Of a stretch of 64,000 nt of DNA, positions 1 through 18,100 are shown in pieces (positions within the stretch are counted from its first letter, which is position 1; the number at the start of each line of letters is the position of its first letter). Position numbers and translations under genes: made by a program. The DNA is from Petrosia ficiformis. Its lineage: Eukaryota > Porifera > Demospongiae > Haplosclerida > Petrosiidae. The notes under the pieces are model-generated. The model was not told the origin of the DNA, searched no databases, and saw only the letters and a list, made by a program, of their open reading frames with translations. Location of the stretch: the NCBI GenBank assembly GCA_947044365.1, contig OX345638.1, forward strand, positions 1,536,201 to 1,600,200, read 5' to 3'.

Positions 1-185
1 TTCATACATACATACATACATACATACATACATACATACATACATACAAACATAAATACATACATACATTCATACATACATACATACATACATACATACA
101 TACATACATACATACATACATACATACATACATACATTCATACAAACATACATAGATACATACATACATTCATACAAACATACAT
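1..185. repeat. (CATA)n microsatellite inside an intron of gene A
   Basis: Tetranucleotide CATA/TACA repeats run almost uninterrupted with a few single-base variants. By comparison with pseudogene C this lies in the intron between the second and third FN3 exons of gene A. Confidence 0.9.
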
Positions 186-460
186 ACATACACTGCAAAA
201 ATACAACTGCAAGGAATAATGCAAATTACATTGTTATGACTGCATGCGGACATACATGTAACTATAATCCAATAATTGCAATTCCAATTATCCTTATGCT
301 GACTATTAGATATACAAAGAAGCAGAAAAACATTTTAATTAAATCATTTTAGGTTTCCAACCCTTCTTTGTGCATCTAATATGAGATATTGGACATGCAG
401 TCATAACAACAACCTGTATGACCAAATTATAATTTGCATCATTGCAACTGTCTAACCAAT
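186..460. repeat. Dispersed intronic repeat, copy 1
   Basis: Non-coding sequence closely resembling 26386-26690 and more distantly 13040-13380, 13715-13920, 29700-30090 and 55930-56330. Shared blocks include the run reading tgcaaggaataatg and the stretch around aacaacaacctgtatgac. The copy in pseudogene C lies in the intron between FN3-2 and FN3-3. This supports assigning 1-5112 to the same intron of gene A. No coding potential is seen. Confidence 0.7.
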
Positions 461-507
461 ACATACATACATATATACATACTTACGTACATACATACAT
501 ACATACA

Positions 508-784
508 TGTTGGGGATACACTCTTGACTGTCATCATTGACTGTTGTATTGTGTTAATTTACTCACCTTATTGTAACCTAAGTATGTGTGTATAGGCTTG
601 TTTTATCTTGTATAATGTCATGTGTTTAGTTGATTCTAGAAGTAGAATATTCTAGAACTAGTCAATGTATATATAAACCAGTCAGTGATTATTGTACTTT
701 TAGTTCTGTTGTTAGTTCTATTGTGTTGTCATTGAATTCTATAAACTCTGTTAAACTTTGCTATATCAGGGGAGTATTCTAACA
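508..784 (+). repeat. 5' LTR of the copia element
   Basis: The LTR begins TGTTGGGG and ends TTCTAACA, giving the canonical TG...CA termini with a short TGTT/AACA inverted repeat. It matches 4773-5049 over 277 bp with no difference that I can see. Confidence 0.95.
668..677 (+). promoter_or_regulatory. Candidate TATA box in the copia LTR
   Basis: TATATATAAA occurs once per LTR, here and at the equivalent place in the 3' LTR. It lies about 160 bases after the LTR start, a reasonable place for the U3 promoter. No transcription start can be read from sequence alone. Confidence 0.5.
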
Positions 785-800
785 GGTTATGAGCCCAGCA
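785..800 (+). other. Primer binding site matching the anticodon region of initiator tRNA-Met
   Basis: The bases directly after the 5' LTR read GGTTATGAGCCCAGCA. This is complementary, with one mismatch, to the anticodon stem-loop of eukaryotic initiator tRNA-Met, not to its 3' CCA end. Drosophila copia is known to prime from a tRNA-iMet cleaved in the anticodon loop, and its binding site has the same form. That mechanism is inferred here from sequence similarity. Confidence 0.8.
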
Positions 801-826
801 TCCTCTAGCTGCGAGAACTGCAAGAA

Positions 827-3800
827 ATGGCAACCGAATCGAGAACTGTCAATACCACTCCACTGATTGGATCGAACTATCCGACTTGGAAGATACAGTG
901 CAGAATGGCACTGATGCGAGATGGAGTCTGGAGTATTGTAAATGGTTCGGAAGAGTCACCAGATTCAGGAGACAGAAACCAGTATTCAAAGTTTGTCTCT
1001 CGGAGAGATAAAGCACTAGCAACCATTGTGCTGTCTGTAGACCCATCGTTGTTGTATCTGATTGGTGATCCAGAAGATCCAGTTGCTGTGTGGAAGAAGT
1101 TGAGTGATCAATTTCAGAAAAAGACATGGGCTAACAAGCTGGTGTTAAGGCGACGACTCCATTCACTTCGTTTGAAAGAGGGAGACTTGGTGCAAGAGCA
1201 CGTTAAAGCCATGACTGAGATTTTTAATGAGTTAGCTGTTATTGGTGAGGAAATAACAGAGGAAGATCGTGTGGTCTATCTGTTGGCTAGCTTGCCAAAA
1301 TCGTTTAATGCTCTCGTTACAGCCCTTGAGGCAAATGCTGAAGTCCCAAGAATGGAAATTGTCACAGAACGGTTGTTGAACGAAGAAAGGAAACAGAGAG
1401 ATCACGAAACAAGTGTAAGCAGTGAAGGGGCGTTAGCTGCTAAACGACATATGAAATGGCGAAGCTCTATTAAGTGTTATCGTTGTCACAAAACTGGTCA
1501 CATACAACGTAACTGTCCTGAACGAGTTGACCACTCATCTGATAGAACCAGACAATCTTCAGTCGATACAGTCAAAACAAAGGACAAGCAGAGAGAGAAA
1601 AAACATGTGATAAACAAGGTTGAAGTTACGGAGAGTGACTCTGAAAGCGACATTGGGCTGGTGACAACTAGTCAGGTGTTAGCAGCAAAGCATACATCGA
1701 AGCCGAATCATTGGATCATTGATTCTGGAGCAACATGTCATATTTGTAATGATGAGCAAATGTTCACTGAGCTCAAATCATTCAAGAAGACACAATCGGT
1801 GATACTGGGAGACGGTCATTGTTTAGAAGCAACAGCAAGGGGAGTTGTTAAGTTAAGACTTGTACTTCCAGATGGTGTAACGAAAGGGTGCCAGCTCCAT
1901 GACGTCCTCTATGTACCTGATCTGTCATATAACCTGGTCAGCGTATCCAAGATGGCTGAAGCTGGAAAGAGAGTGAACTTCTACAATACCCGTTGTCTCG
2001 TCACAGATCAAAACGAAAGAGTAATTGCCATTGCATCAAAGAAAGGGAACTTGTATTATTTGAACTGTGTTAATGTCCACCACCCACCATGTGTTTATGT
2101 TGCAGAGAATGAGAGTGTCTGGCATAGAAGATATGGTCATCTAGGAGAAAAGTATCTACAACAGTTGGAAAAAGATAAGTTAGTGAAAGGATTTAATTAC
2201 GATGTGACGAAGTCTACTGAGCTTTGTGAGCCGTGTGTTCAAGGGAAACTCTGTAAGAGTAAATTTCCTAGTACTGGGAGGAAACGAGCTGTAAGACCTC
2301 TGGAACTCGTACACAGTGATGTGTGTGGAAAACTGAAAAACAAGTCATTGAGTGGTGCTGAATATTTTCTGAGCTTTATTGACGATAAAACCCATTTCAC
2401 TTGGGTATACATGTTGAAGAAGAAGGACGAAGTGTTCCAGAAGTTTAGAGAGTGGAAGGCCATGGTTGAAAGAGAGTCAGGACATAGGCTGAAGACACTA
2501 CGCACAGATAATGGAGGCGAGTACACCTCAACTGAGTTCAAGGAGTATTTGGAAACAGAAGGAGTTAGACATGAACTGACGATACCGAAGACTCCTGAAC
2601 AGAATGGTGTAGCAGAACGGATGAACAGGACATTGGTTGAAGCTGTTCGTTCAATGTTAATTGGTGCTAAACTCCCGAAGAAATTTTGGGCAGAGTGTCT
2701 TTCGACCGCTGTGTATTTGAGAAACCGCAGCCCAAGCAAAACTGTAGTCAGTATGACTCCTTTTGAGGCTTGGAACGATTACAAGCCTGATGTATCTCAT
2801 TTGCGTGTATTCGGATGTACAGTGTATGCACACATTGAAAAGGATGAGAGATCCAAGTTAGATTCGAAAGCAAGGAAATGTATTCTACTTGGATATGGTG
2901 CTGAGACGAAAGGATATCGATTGTATGATGTAGAGAAGGAGCGTGTTATTCATAGCCGTAATGTAGTTTTTGAGGAGTCCAAGTATGGAATTGGTGAGAT
3001 GGAACAAAAGGAACCTGAGAAAAGGCTGGTTGAATTAGAGAAACCTGACCCAGAAGAAGACGATGGTGATAAAGTAGAGGAAAGCGAATTGAACAGTGAG
3101 AAAGACAACGATGCAGAAAAGGAGCCTATTGTGAGGCGATCTCAACGAGAGAGTCGGAGACCTGATTATTATGGAGATTGGATCAATTCAGTTGAGATGA
3201 TTGACAAAGATCCAAACACAGTGAGTGATGCTTTATCTAGTCCAGAAAAACAAGAATGGAAGACAGCAATGGATAAGGAGATGCAGTCTATTTATGAAAA
3301 TGATGTCTGGGACTTAGTGGAGCTACCTAAGCAAAGAAAGGCTATAGGATGTAAATGGGTATTTAAACGAAAAGTTGGTGCTGATGGCTCAGTTGAGCGT
3401 TATAAAGCTCGTTTAGTGGCTCAGGGATTCTCACAGCAATATGGTCTCGATTACGATGAAACATTTTGTCCCGTTGTTCGTTTCGAATCGTTGCGTACTG
3501 TCATTGCATTTGCTGTACAGAATAATCTTTATTTACATCAAATGGACTTCACGTCAGCATTTCTGAATGGTAGTTTAAAAGAAGAAGTTTACATGAAACA
3601 ACCTGAAGGTTTTGTCGAAAAACAAAAGGAGCATTTGGTTTGTAAACTGAAGCATAGCTTGTATGGACTCAAACAGTCCCCTCGGTGCTGGAACTCGGTG
3701 TTAGACGTTCAGTTGAAGAGAATGGGGTTCGAGCAGTCCAGCAGTGATCCTTGTATTTATACCTTGTCAGGAGGAGCAACATTCATCATTGGTGTTTATG

Positions 3801-4765
3801 TAGACGATATTATTTTAGCTGGAAAAGATCGTCAACAAATGGAGGAAATCAAAGGGATGCTTGCAAAGACATTTGACATAAAAGATCTTGGAGAATTGAA
3901 GTATTTCCTGGGAGTAAAAATTCGTGTAAACCACAAGATTGGAACAGTATGGATTGGTCAACCAATGTACATCGAAAATGTTTTAAAGAAGTATGGAATG
4001 GAAAATGCAAAGGCAATCAGTACTCCTGTTGATGTTGGTACTAAGCTAGTGAAAGCTGCTACAGACAGTGAGTTCATTGACCCTGTTTTGTATCAATCTG
4101 CTGTGGGTAGCCTACTTTATCTATCTACCAAGACCCGCCCTGATATTGCATATGCAGTTAATAGCGTTGCTCGTTTCAGTTCCAACCCCACAAAGCAGCA
4201 TTGGATGGCAGTGAAACGGATATTTCGATACTTGAGAGGAACAACCAACCTTGGTTTGCTGTACAAGAAAAGCAGTTCAAATGAGCTTATTGGCTTCTCA
4301 GATGCTGACTGGGGAGGAGATGTTAAAGACTTCAGATCTACTTCTGGCTATTGTTTTGAAATTGGTGGCACAATTGTGAGCTGGAGGAGTAAGAAGCAGT
4401 CCTGTGTAGCTTTGTCAACGGCTGAAGCTGAGTACATGGCTCTCTCCAGTGCAGCTCAGGAAGCGGTATGGTTGAGAGAACTTTGCAAAGATCTTAACAG
4501 TGAACTGTCAAATCCGACAGTAATTTTCGAGGATAACCAAGCTGCAATAAAGATGGCAAAGAATCCTCAGTACCATGGGAGATCCAAGCATATATCCATC
4601 AAGTACCATTTTATTCGAGAACAAGTTAGCAGCAATCTCATCGAGTTAAGATACTGTAGAACAGACGACATGATTGCAGACATATTCACTAAAGGACTGA
4701 GTACCACGAAGTTTATCAAGCTACGAGACATGGCAGGAATTAAAGATCTGTCAGTCTGCGAGTGA
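827..4765 (+). CDS. Copia gag-pol polyprotein, 1312 aa
   Basis: A single open frame encodes all copia proteins in the Ty1/copia order. The N-terminal 200 residues are Gag. A CCHC zinc knuckle (CYRCHKTGHIQRNC) is at residues 217-230. The aspartic protease has DSGA at 299-302. The integrase has an HHCC zinc region near 433-470 and the catalytic triad D498, D561 and E597, the last pair with DD35E spacing. Reverse transcriptase has D907 and YVDD at 991-994. RNase H follows with SDADW near 1157-1161 and an ED pair at 1235-1236. Integrase before RT places it in copia rather than gypsy. The ATG is 42 bases past the LTR, and the stop sits next to the polypurine tract. No frameshift or internal stop is present, and all catalytic residues I can name are intact. 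Gag and Pol share one frame, so Gag excess would need splicing or processing, as known for copia. Confidence 0.95.
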   Translation: MATESRTVNTTPLIGSNYPTWKIQCRMALMRDGVWSIVNGSEESPDSGDRNQYSKFVSRRDKALATIVLSVDPSLLYLIGDPEDPVAVWKKLSDQFQKKTWANKLVLRRRLHSLRLKEGDLVQEHVKAMTEIFNELAVIGEEITEEDRVVYLLASLPKSFNALVTALEANAEVPRMEIVTERLLNEERKQRDHETSVSSEGALAAKRHMKWRSSIKCYRCHKTGHIQRNCPERVDHSSDRTRQSSVDTVKTKDKQREKKHVINKVEVTESDSESDIGLVTTSQVLAAKHTSKPNHWIIDSGATCHICNDEQMFTELKSFKKTQSVILGDGHCLEATARGVVKLRLVLPDGVTKGCQLHDVLYVPDLSYNLVSVSKMAEAGKRVNFYNTRCLVTDQNERVIAIASKKGNLYYLNCVNVHHPPCVYVAENESVWHRRYGHLGEKYLQQLEKDKLVKGFNYDVTKSTELCEPCVQGKLCKSKFPSTGRKRAVRPLELVHSDVCGKLKNKSLSGAEYFLSFIDDKTHFTWVYMLKKKDEVFQKFREWKAMVERESGHRLKTLRTDNGGEYTSTEFKEYLETEGVRHELTIPKTPEQNGVAERMNRTLVEAVRSMLIGAKLPKKFWAECLSTAVYLRNRSPSKTVVSMTPFEAWNDYKPDVSHLRVFGCTVYAHIEKDERSKLDSKARKCILLGYGAETKGYRLYDVEKERVIHSRNVVFEESKYGIGEMEQKEPEKRLVELEKPDPEEDDGDKVEESELNSEKDNDAEKEPIVRRSQRESRRPDYYGDWINSVEMIDKDPNTVSDALSSPEKQEWKTAMDKEMQSIYENDVWDLVELPKQRKAIGCKWVFKRKVGADGSVERYKARLVAQGFSQQYGLDYDETFCPVVRFESLRTVIAFAVQNNLYLHQMDFTSAFLNGSLKEEVYMKQPEGFVEKQKEHLVCKLKHSLYGLKQSPRCWNSVLDVQLKRMGFEQSSSDPCIYTLSGGATFIIGVYVDDIILAGKDRQQMEEIKGMLAKTFDIKDLGELKYFLGVKIRVNHKIGTVWIGQPMYIENVLKKYGMENAKAISTPVDVGTKLVKAATDSEFIDPVLYQSAVGSLLYLSTKTRPDIAYAVNSVARFSSNPTKQHWMAVKRIFRYLRGTTNLGLLYKKSSSNELIGFSDADWGGDVKDFRSTSGYCFEIGGTIVSWRSKKQSCVALSTAEAEYMALSSAAQEAVWLRELCKDLNSELSNPTVIFEDNQAAIKMAKNPQYHGRSKHISIKYHFIREQVSSNLIELRYCRTDDMIADIFTKGLSTTKFIKLRDMAGIKDLSVCE

Positions 4766-4772
4766 GGAGGAG
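4764..4772 (+). other. Polypurine tract of the copia element
   Basis: GAGGAGGAG immediately precedes the 3' LTR and overlaps the end of the gag-pol stop codon. This is the usual position of the plus-strand priming site. Confidence 0.8.
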
Positions 4773-5049
4773 TGTTGGGGATACACTCTTGACTGTCATC
4801 ATTGACTGTTGTATTGTGTTAATTTACTCACCTTATTGTAACCTAAGTATGTGTGTATAGGCTTGTTTTATCTTGTATAATGTCATGTGTTTAGTTGATT
4901 CTAGAAGTAGAATATTCTAGAACTAGTCAATGTATATATAAACCAGTCAGTGATTATTGTACTTTTAGTTCTGTTGTTAGTTCTATTGTGTTGTCATTGA
5001 ATTCTATAAACTCTGTTAAACTTTGCTATATCAGGGGAGTATTCTAACA
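4773..5049 (+). repeat. 3' LTR of the copia element
   Basis: 277 bp, same sequence and termini as 508-784. It ends directly against a (CATA)n tract that continues toward the FN3-2 exon of gene A. Confidence 0.95.
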
Positions 5050-5112
5050 ATACATACATACATACATACATGCAAACATACATACATACATAGTTACACA
5101 TTAATGACACAC

Positions 5113-12640
<7,528 letters not shown>

Positions 12641-12696
12641 GATGATCTTCAACTACTCATATGCAGTCATGCAGCGGACAGGAATTATTTAATCAT

Positions 12697-12715
12697 AATA
12701 GGTGTGGCTCGTTAG
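12697..12715 (-). promoter_or_regulatory. Conserved upstream motif, gene A copy
   Basis: Read on the gene strand, CTAACGAGCCACACC lies about 60 bases before the ATG. Closely similar sequence precedes genes B, C, D and E, while surrounding sequence diverges more. A TATATATAA lies a further ~45 bases upstream. It could be a promoter or 5' UTR element; the role is inferred from conservation only. Confidence 0.45.
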
Positions 12716-12859
12716 TGTCTATTCAATTGCAGGGCTGAGAACCATATATAGTCTATGTTATATATAGTCTAATTTGTACTTAGTCCTGATTACTTCATTT
12801 TTTATAAGTAGTTCTCTCTTCACAGTGTAACCTACAAAACAGTAATACATCCAGGTTAA

Positions 12860-14720
12860 CATGAAAACACTCTCAAAATGTGGTAGTATACGGGCATATC
12901 CAATTTTTTGCACTATGAATGATTTCCAGTAGTTGAGTTTGGGTTAGTCCACTACCCATTCAATTTTGTTCTAGTAATATTTTTAATTAAAACAAAAAAT
13001 TGATCATGATTTTATTCACTACAAAAATAAAATTATTAATTTATTGGTTAGTATAGACTGTACAGTTGCAAGCAATAGTGGAAATTGTAATTTAATTGGT
13101 CGTACAGGTTATTATGACAAACATACATGTACTTGTACTAATTATAATCCAATAATCGCAAATTCAATTCCTTATAAATGTACAAAGAAGCAGAACAAAT
13201 TAAATCATTTTGAATTTCCAAACCTTCTTTGTGGATCTTATATGAGATATTAGACATGATATTTGATTATATTTGGTACACATATCTTATCATGCAGTCA
13301 TAACAACAACCTGTATGACCAATTAAATTATAATTTGCATCCTTGCTAACCAATACATTTGTTATTTTATTTTTGCAGGGTAGTTAGTACCACTACTTTC
13401 AGCTACAATTACTGTTAAAGTTTACGTGTATTGATTAGATAAATGCAAGTTTGTTGATTTCTGTTATCCAGTTTATCTAGTCCTATCTTGTCTCCCAAAT
13501 TTATACTCTAATAGTTTCATAAACTATTGTTCACAAATTTACAAGTATTAAAATAATTCTTAGGGTATATCCACTATGAATGACTTTCAGTAATAGAGTT
13601 TGGGTTAGTTCACTACTTGTTCTAGCATTAAAACAAAAAATTGATCATGATTTTAGTGTTATATCACTACGAAAATAAAACTATTAAAATAACTAATTTA
13701 TTGGTTAGTACAATTGCAAGCAATAGTGGAAATTGTAATTTAATTGGTCATGCAGGTTATTATGACAAACATACATGTACTTGTACTAATTATTATAATC
13801 CAATAATTACAAATTCAATTCCTTATAAATGTACAAAGAAGCAGAACAAATTAAATCATTGTAAATTTCAAACCTTCTTTGTGTATCTAATATGAGATAT
13901 TAGACATGATATCTGATTCTGGCAATGAAGTCCACAGAAAGACAGACACTCTCTTTCCGGGAAACAACCTGACCACAGCTGGACTCGAACCACTGATCTT
14001 TCAATCAGGAGGCTCAAGCTCCAACCACTAAGCCACGCTGCCCCAGTTTGATGGGCACTCTTTTTTTAAAGGGGCAGCGTGGCTTAGTGGTTGAAGCTTG
14101 AGCTTCCTGATCGAAAGATCGGTGGTTCGAGTCCAGCTGCGGTCAGGTTGTTTCCCGGAAAGAGAGTGTCTGTCTTTCTGTGGACTTCATTGCTAATAAA
14201 ATCTCCATTAGGAGGGTTTCTTCCTAGTTAAAACTTCTCTATCATATCTGATTCTATTTGGTATATATATCTTATCTTGCAGTCATAACAACATACATGT
14301 ATAGCTACTTGTACTAATTATAATTGCTAAATTGTAAATGTACAAAGAAGGAGAACAAATTAAATTTCTAAACCTACTTTTTGCATCTAATACATGATAA
14401 TTGATTATATTTGGTACATATATCTTATCATGCAGTCGTAACAACCTGTATGACGAATTAAATTATAATTTGCATCCTTGCAACTTTAATTTACTAACCA
14501 ATACATTTGTTATTTTATTTTTGCAGGGTAGTTAGTACAACTTTTTTCAGCTACAATTACTGTTAAAGTTTACATGTATTGATTAGATAAATGCAAGTTT
14601 GTTGATTTCTGTTATCCAGTTTATCTAGTCCTATCTTGTCTCCCAAATTTATACTCTAATAGTTTCATGAACTATTGTTCACAAATTTACAAGTATTAAA
14701 ATAATTCATAAAGTTCCCTT
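12860..14720. repeat. Direct duplication in the A/B spacer
   Basis: 12895-13555 and 13559-14710 are two diverged copies of one segment, sharing blocks such as tgagtttgggttagt, aaaacaaaaaattgatcatg and tgcagggtagttagtac. The second copy is enlarged by the SINE insertion at 13921-14243. Both include the dispersed repeat also found in introns of the cluster. No gene is seen here; short frames across it are duplicated with the repeat and lack codon structure. Confidence 0.7.
13921..14243 (+). mobile_element. tRNA-derived SINE in head-to-head inverted arrangement
   Basis: Two 123-bp arms (13922-14044 and 14071-14193) are near-perfect reverse complements around a 26-bp spacer. The right arm carries RNA polymerase III box A (TGGCTTAGTGG) and box B (GGTTCGAGTCC). 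The insert ends with a ~50-bp tail. It is flanked by an exact 12-bp direct repeat ATATCTGATTCT (13909-13920 and 14244-14255), which is a target duplication of the LINE-mobilised type. It interrupts a repeat whose uninterrupted version lies just upstream. Confidence 0.85.
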
Positions 14721-15088
14721 TGGATCCAAACTAGGCTGTTTTATTTTTCTGACCATCAAAAAGACATGTTCGTCTTAGTTGGGCTCTTCTTCAAGGTAAG
14801 AGTAGGTGTACATGTGTGATATCATTGATCTGGGAGTGTGAGAGTGAGGAGATCTGTAACCTATGAGTGAGTCTCACATTAAAGGAACAAAAGTTGGTAG
14901 CTCTGCTCTCTTGATTGAGAGATTTTATAATTGGGTTGTGACATATACATACATACATGTATATAATTTATTGTTTATAAATGAAAGAATGCATTCTATT
15001 AATAGTAATGAACATGGGAAATATAATGTTGTGCACAAACAACTTCATGGCAGCTTTAAAGTCAACAGGTATACAGGTGTATACACAG

Positions 15089-15094
15089 TTTATT
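15089..15094 (-). terminator. Poly(A) signal of gene B
   Basis: AATAAA on the gene strand starts 6 bases after the stop codon. The same stop-proximal signal is found for genes E (48823-48828) and F (57817-57822). Gene D has AATAAG there. Confidence 0.5.
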
Positions 15095-15100
15095 GTCTAG

Positions 15101-18100
15101 TCAGACAATTTCATAAATAACAGTTTCATCTTTTCCATCTTGTTGCAGTTGTGGAGATGCATCTACATGTCCATATGTCTGACACTCAATATCCTTCCTA
15201 TAATTAATGTAAACAGATATTAGTTATTATGCTAATAGATTCAAGTTTGAGTTTAATTGAGTTTTAATAACATGATAATAATTTTGATAAACAGAATGTT
15301 TTGACCTGTAGGTCTTCAACTGAAGAAAACCATCGATCTATTAATGAGAATTATTTTCATGTTGTCAAAGCTTGATTAATCACAACCTTTAGTGTGTACA
15401 TGTCTTAAATATTATTGATTTCTTTAATTGGGAACTAACTTATGTAGATCTATTGCTTCATCATTACATGGTTCAAATGTGGATCTAAAAATAGAAAATG
15501 ATATAATCATTATGTAATTATTGATTTTATTAATTGGTAACTAACGTAGGTAGATCTATTGCTTCATCATTAGATGGTTCAAGTGTGGATCTAAAAATAG
15601 AAAATGATATAATTGTAATGTAATTATTGATTTTATTAATTGGTAACTAACGTAGGTAGATCTATTGCTTCATCATTAGATGGTTCAAATGTGGATCTAA
15701 AAATAGAAAATGATATAATCATAATGTAATTATTGATTTTATTAATTGGTAACTAACGTAGGTAGATCTATTGCTTCATCATTAGATGGTTCAAATGTGG
15801 ATCTAAAAATAGAAAATGATATAATTGTAATGTAATTATTGATTTTATTAATTGGTAACTAACGTAGGTAGATCTATTGCTTCATCATTAGATGGTTCAA
15901 GCGTGAATCTAAAAATAGGAAATGATATAATTATAATGTAATTATTGATTTTATTAATTGGTAACTAACGTAGGTAGATCTATTGCTTCATCATTAGATG
16001 GTTCAAGCGTGAATCTAAAAATAGGAAATGATATAATTGTAATGTAATTATTGATTTTATTAATTGGTAACTAACGTAGGTAGATCTATTGCTTCATCAT
16101 TAGATGGTTCAAGTGTGGATCTAAAAATAGAAAATGATAATTATAATGTTTTGTAAATTAATTATTAGAAAACCTTTCTTTTTCCTTGGGGTTCTTTTTC
16201 AATATCTTAAACAGTATGAAAATACCATTAGCAACAATTAATGTACTAGTAATAGCACTCAACACTGATACACTGACTAATAGACCAGTACATCCAATCA
16301 TTGGTGAAGAGATGAGTGAAGGAGTTGAACTAGTTACTACACCAGTACATCCAAAAATAGATGAAGAAATGAGTGACGGAGTTGAAAGAGTAGATGATGA
16401 ACTATCCATTGTAAACATTACAACAACTTGAGATGATCTCTCACTCTCATATTCCATATTATTAATAGTGAAGACACCATACACTTGAAACACATACTCA
16501 ATATCATATTGTAATCCAGGTAATCCTATAGAGACTACTGATACTGGGAATATAATAGTTTGAAATATCTGTTCATTAGTTTGTTTGTATTCTAGTACAT
16601 AACTTGTGAGTTCAGTGTGGTTCAGAGTAGTCCAGTTAATGATTACTATATCTTCTAATATTTCTACTATTAGATCTTTTATTACTGTATTATAATAAGA
16701 TATTAATAACAACTCTATATCAGTTAATTTAATATACCTGGTAACAGAGTGGAGGCTTTTATATCTATCCAATCTCCTGGACCAGCAATAGTGTGTGCTC
16801 TCACTCCAATGGTATAATTTGTGAAACTTGTTAATCTATCTATTGTGTGTTGAGTCTTTGTTGTACCATTCACATATATAAACCAATCATTGCTGTCAGT
16901 CTCTCTATAACGTATATCATACATGATAATGATACCATTAGGAATGGAAGGTTGATTCCATGTTATGTTGATCTGATTTTCATCTGATCCATTTGACATT
17001 AGGTTTGACACCACATCAGGTTCTGAGAAACACGGCATCATGTGAAACATGAAACAGTAACTTGCTACATGCTGACATACATACTGATATACATAAACAC
17101 TTAAATATATGTACACATGCATGTACAGTTACTGCATGCAACACACACAATAAATATGTACATATACATACATACATACACACACACATACAGACAGACA
17201 CACACATACATACATACATACATACGTGATTCAGGTGAGTCAATACTTTGTATCGAAGTCAAAGTTATCACCAAATTCTCATCCTCAATAGTCAGATTAC
17301 CAAACACTTGTATATCATATGTTGTAAAAGGCTGAATCCCATCATACTGGAATGAGGTTGTGGCACTGTTCACATTAAATCTAACAACCTCATCTGCTTG
17401 TTTTCCCCGATTTGTGATTCTAATCTCCACAACATAAGTTTCAATATACTCTCCTCCTTCACACATTAGAGGTGGATTCCAGGAGATATTAATATGAGGA
17501 TTAACACTATCAGCTATCGAACTCTCATCAATTTGTGGTCTTTCTTTTGGTTGGTCACCTAGACAGGAGAAGAAAAAGGAGTGAAAAATAATATAAATAA
17601 TTGAAAATATAAACAGATCTGCATAATATAGACATTACTGCAACATACATACATGCATGCATGCACGCATTCTTGCATGCATATATACATACATCATACA
17701 TAATCACATATACATAACCATTTTAGAATTGAACAGTACTGCAATTGTGTATATATAATAATAAAAGTGATAATTTGCATATATCACATCATCCCTACCT
17801 TGTTTTTTTATGGCCCGCAGGGCCATCCCTATGATTGCTTTCCCACGGGTTCGATGTATGTTTATATATATATATATATATTTTCTTGTGTCCACTTACG
17901 CGAGTATGCGTTGTATACGTAGTTAAGGAAGTTACATCATTCCCGGGGACTTGGTCAATTAATGGGCGTGGCGCGTAAAAGAACGCGTGATCATTGATCA
18001 AGCTCTACACAGCAGCAGAAAAAAATCTGTGTAGCTTATATAGAAACTGGAACTAATAGCTAGCTATTCTGCCTGAAATATATTCCTAAAGTTCTACAAG

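Larger units (their letters stand above)
508..5049 (+). mobile_element. Complete Ty1/copia LTR retrotransposon
   Basis: The element is 4542 bp with two 277-bp LTRs, a primer binding site, one uninterrupted gag-pol frame and a polypurine tract. It is flanked by ATACA on both sides (503-507 and 5050-5054). That fits a 5-bp target duplication but is weak evidence, because the target is a (CATA)n array. The LTRs read as identical along their whole length and the gag-pol frame is open, so insertion is recent and the copy may be autonomous. It lies on the plus strand inside an intron of gene A, which is on the minus strand. Confidence 0.95.

Noticed and set aside
2239..2739. 166-codon frame antisense to copia gag-pol
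   Set aside because: It is the complement of the integrase coding region and shows no domain of its own.
14071..14140. Possible tRNA gene in the A/B spacer
   Set aside because: Boxes A and B are good, but it is one arm of an inverted SINE with target duplications and lacks a closed acceptor stem.
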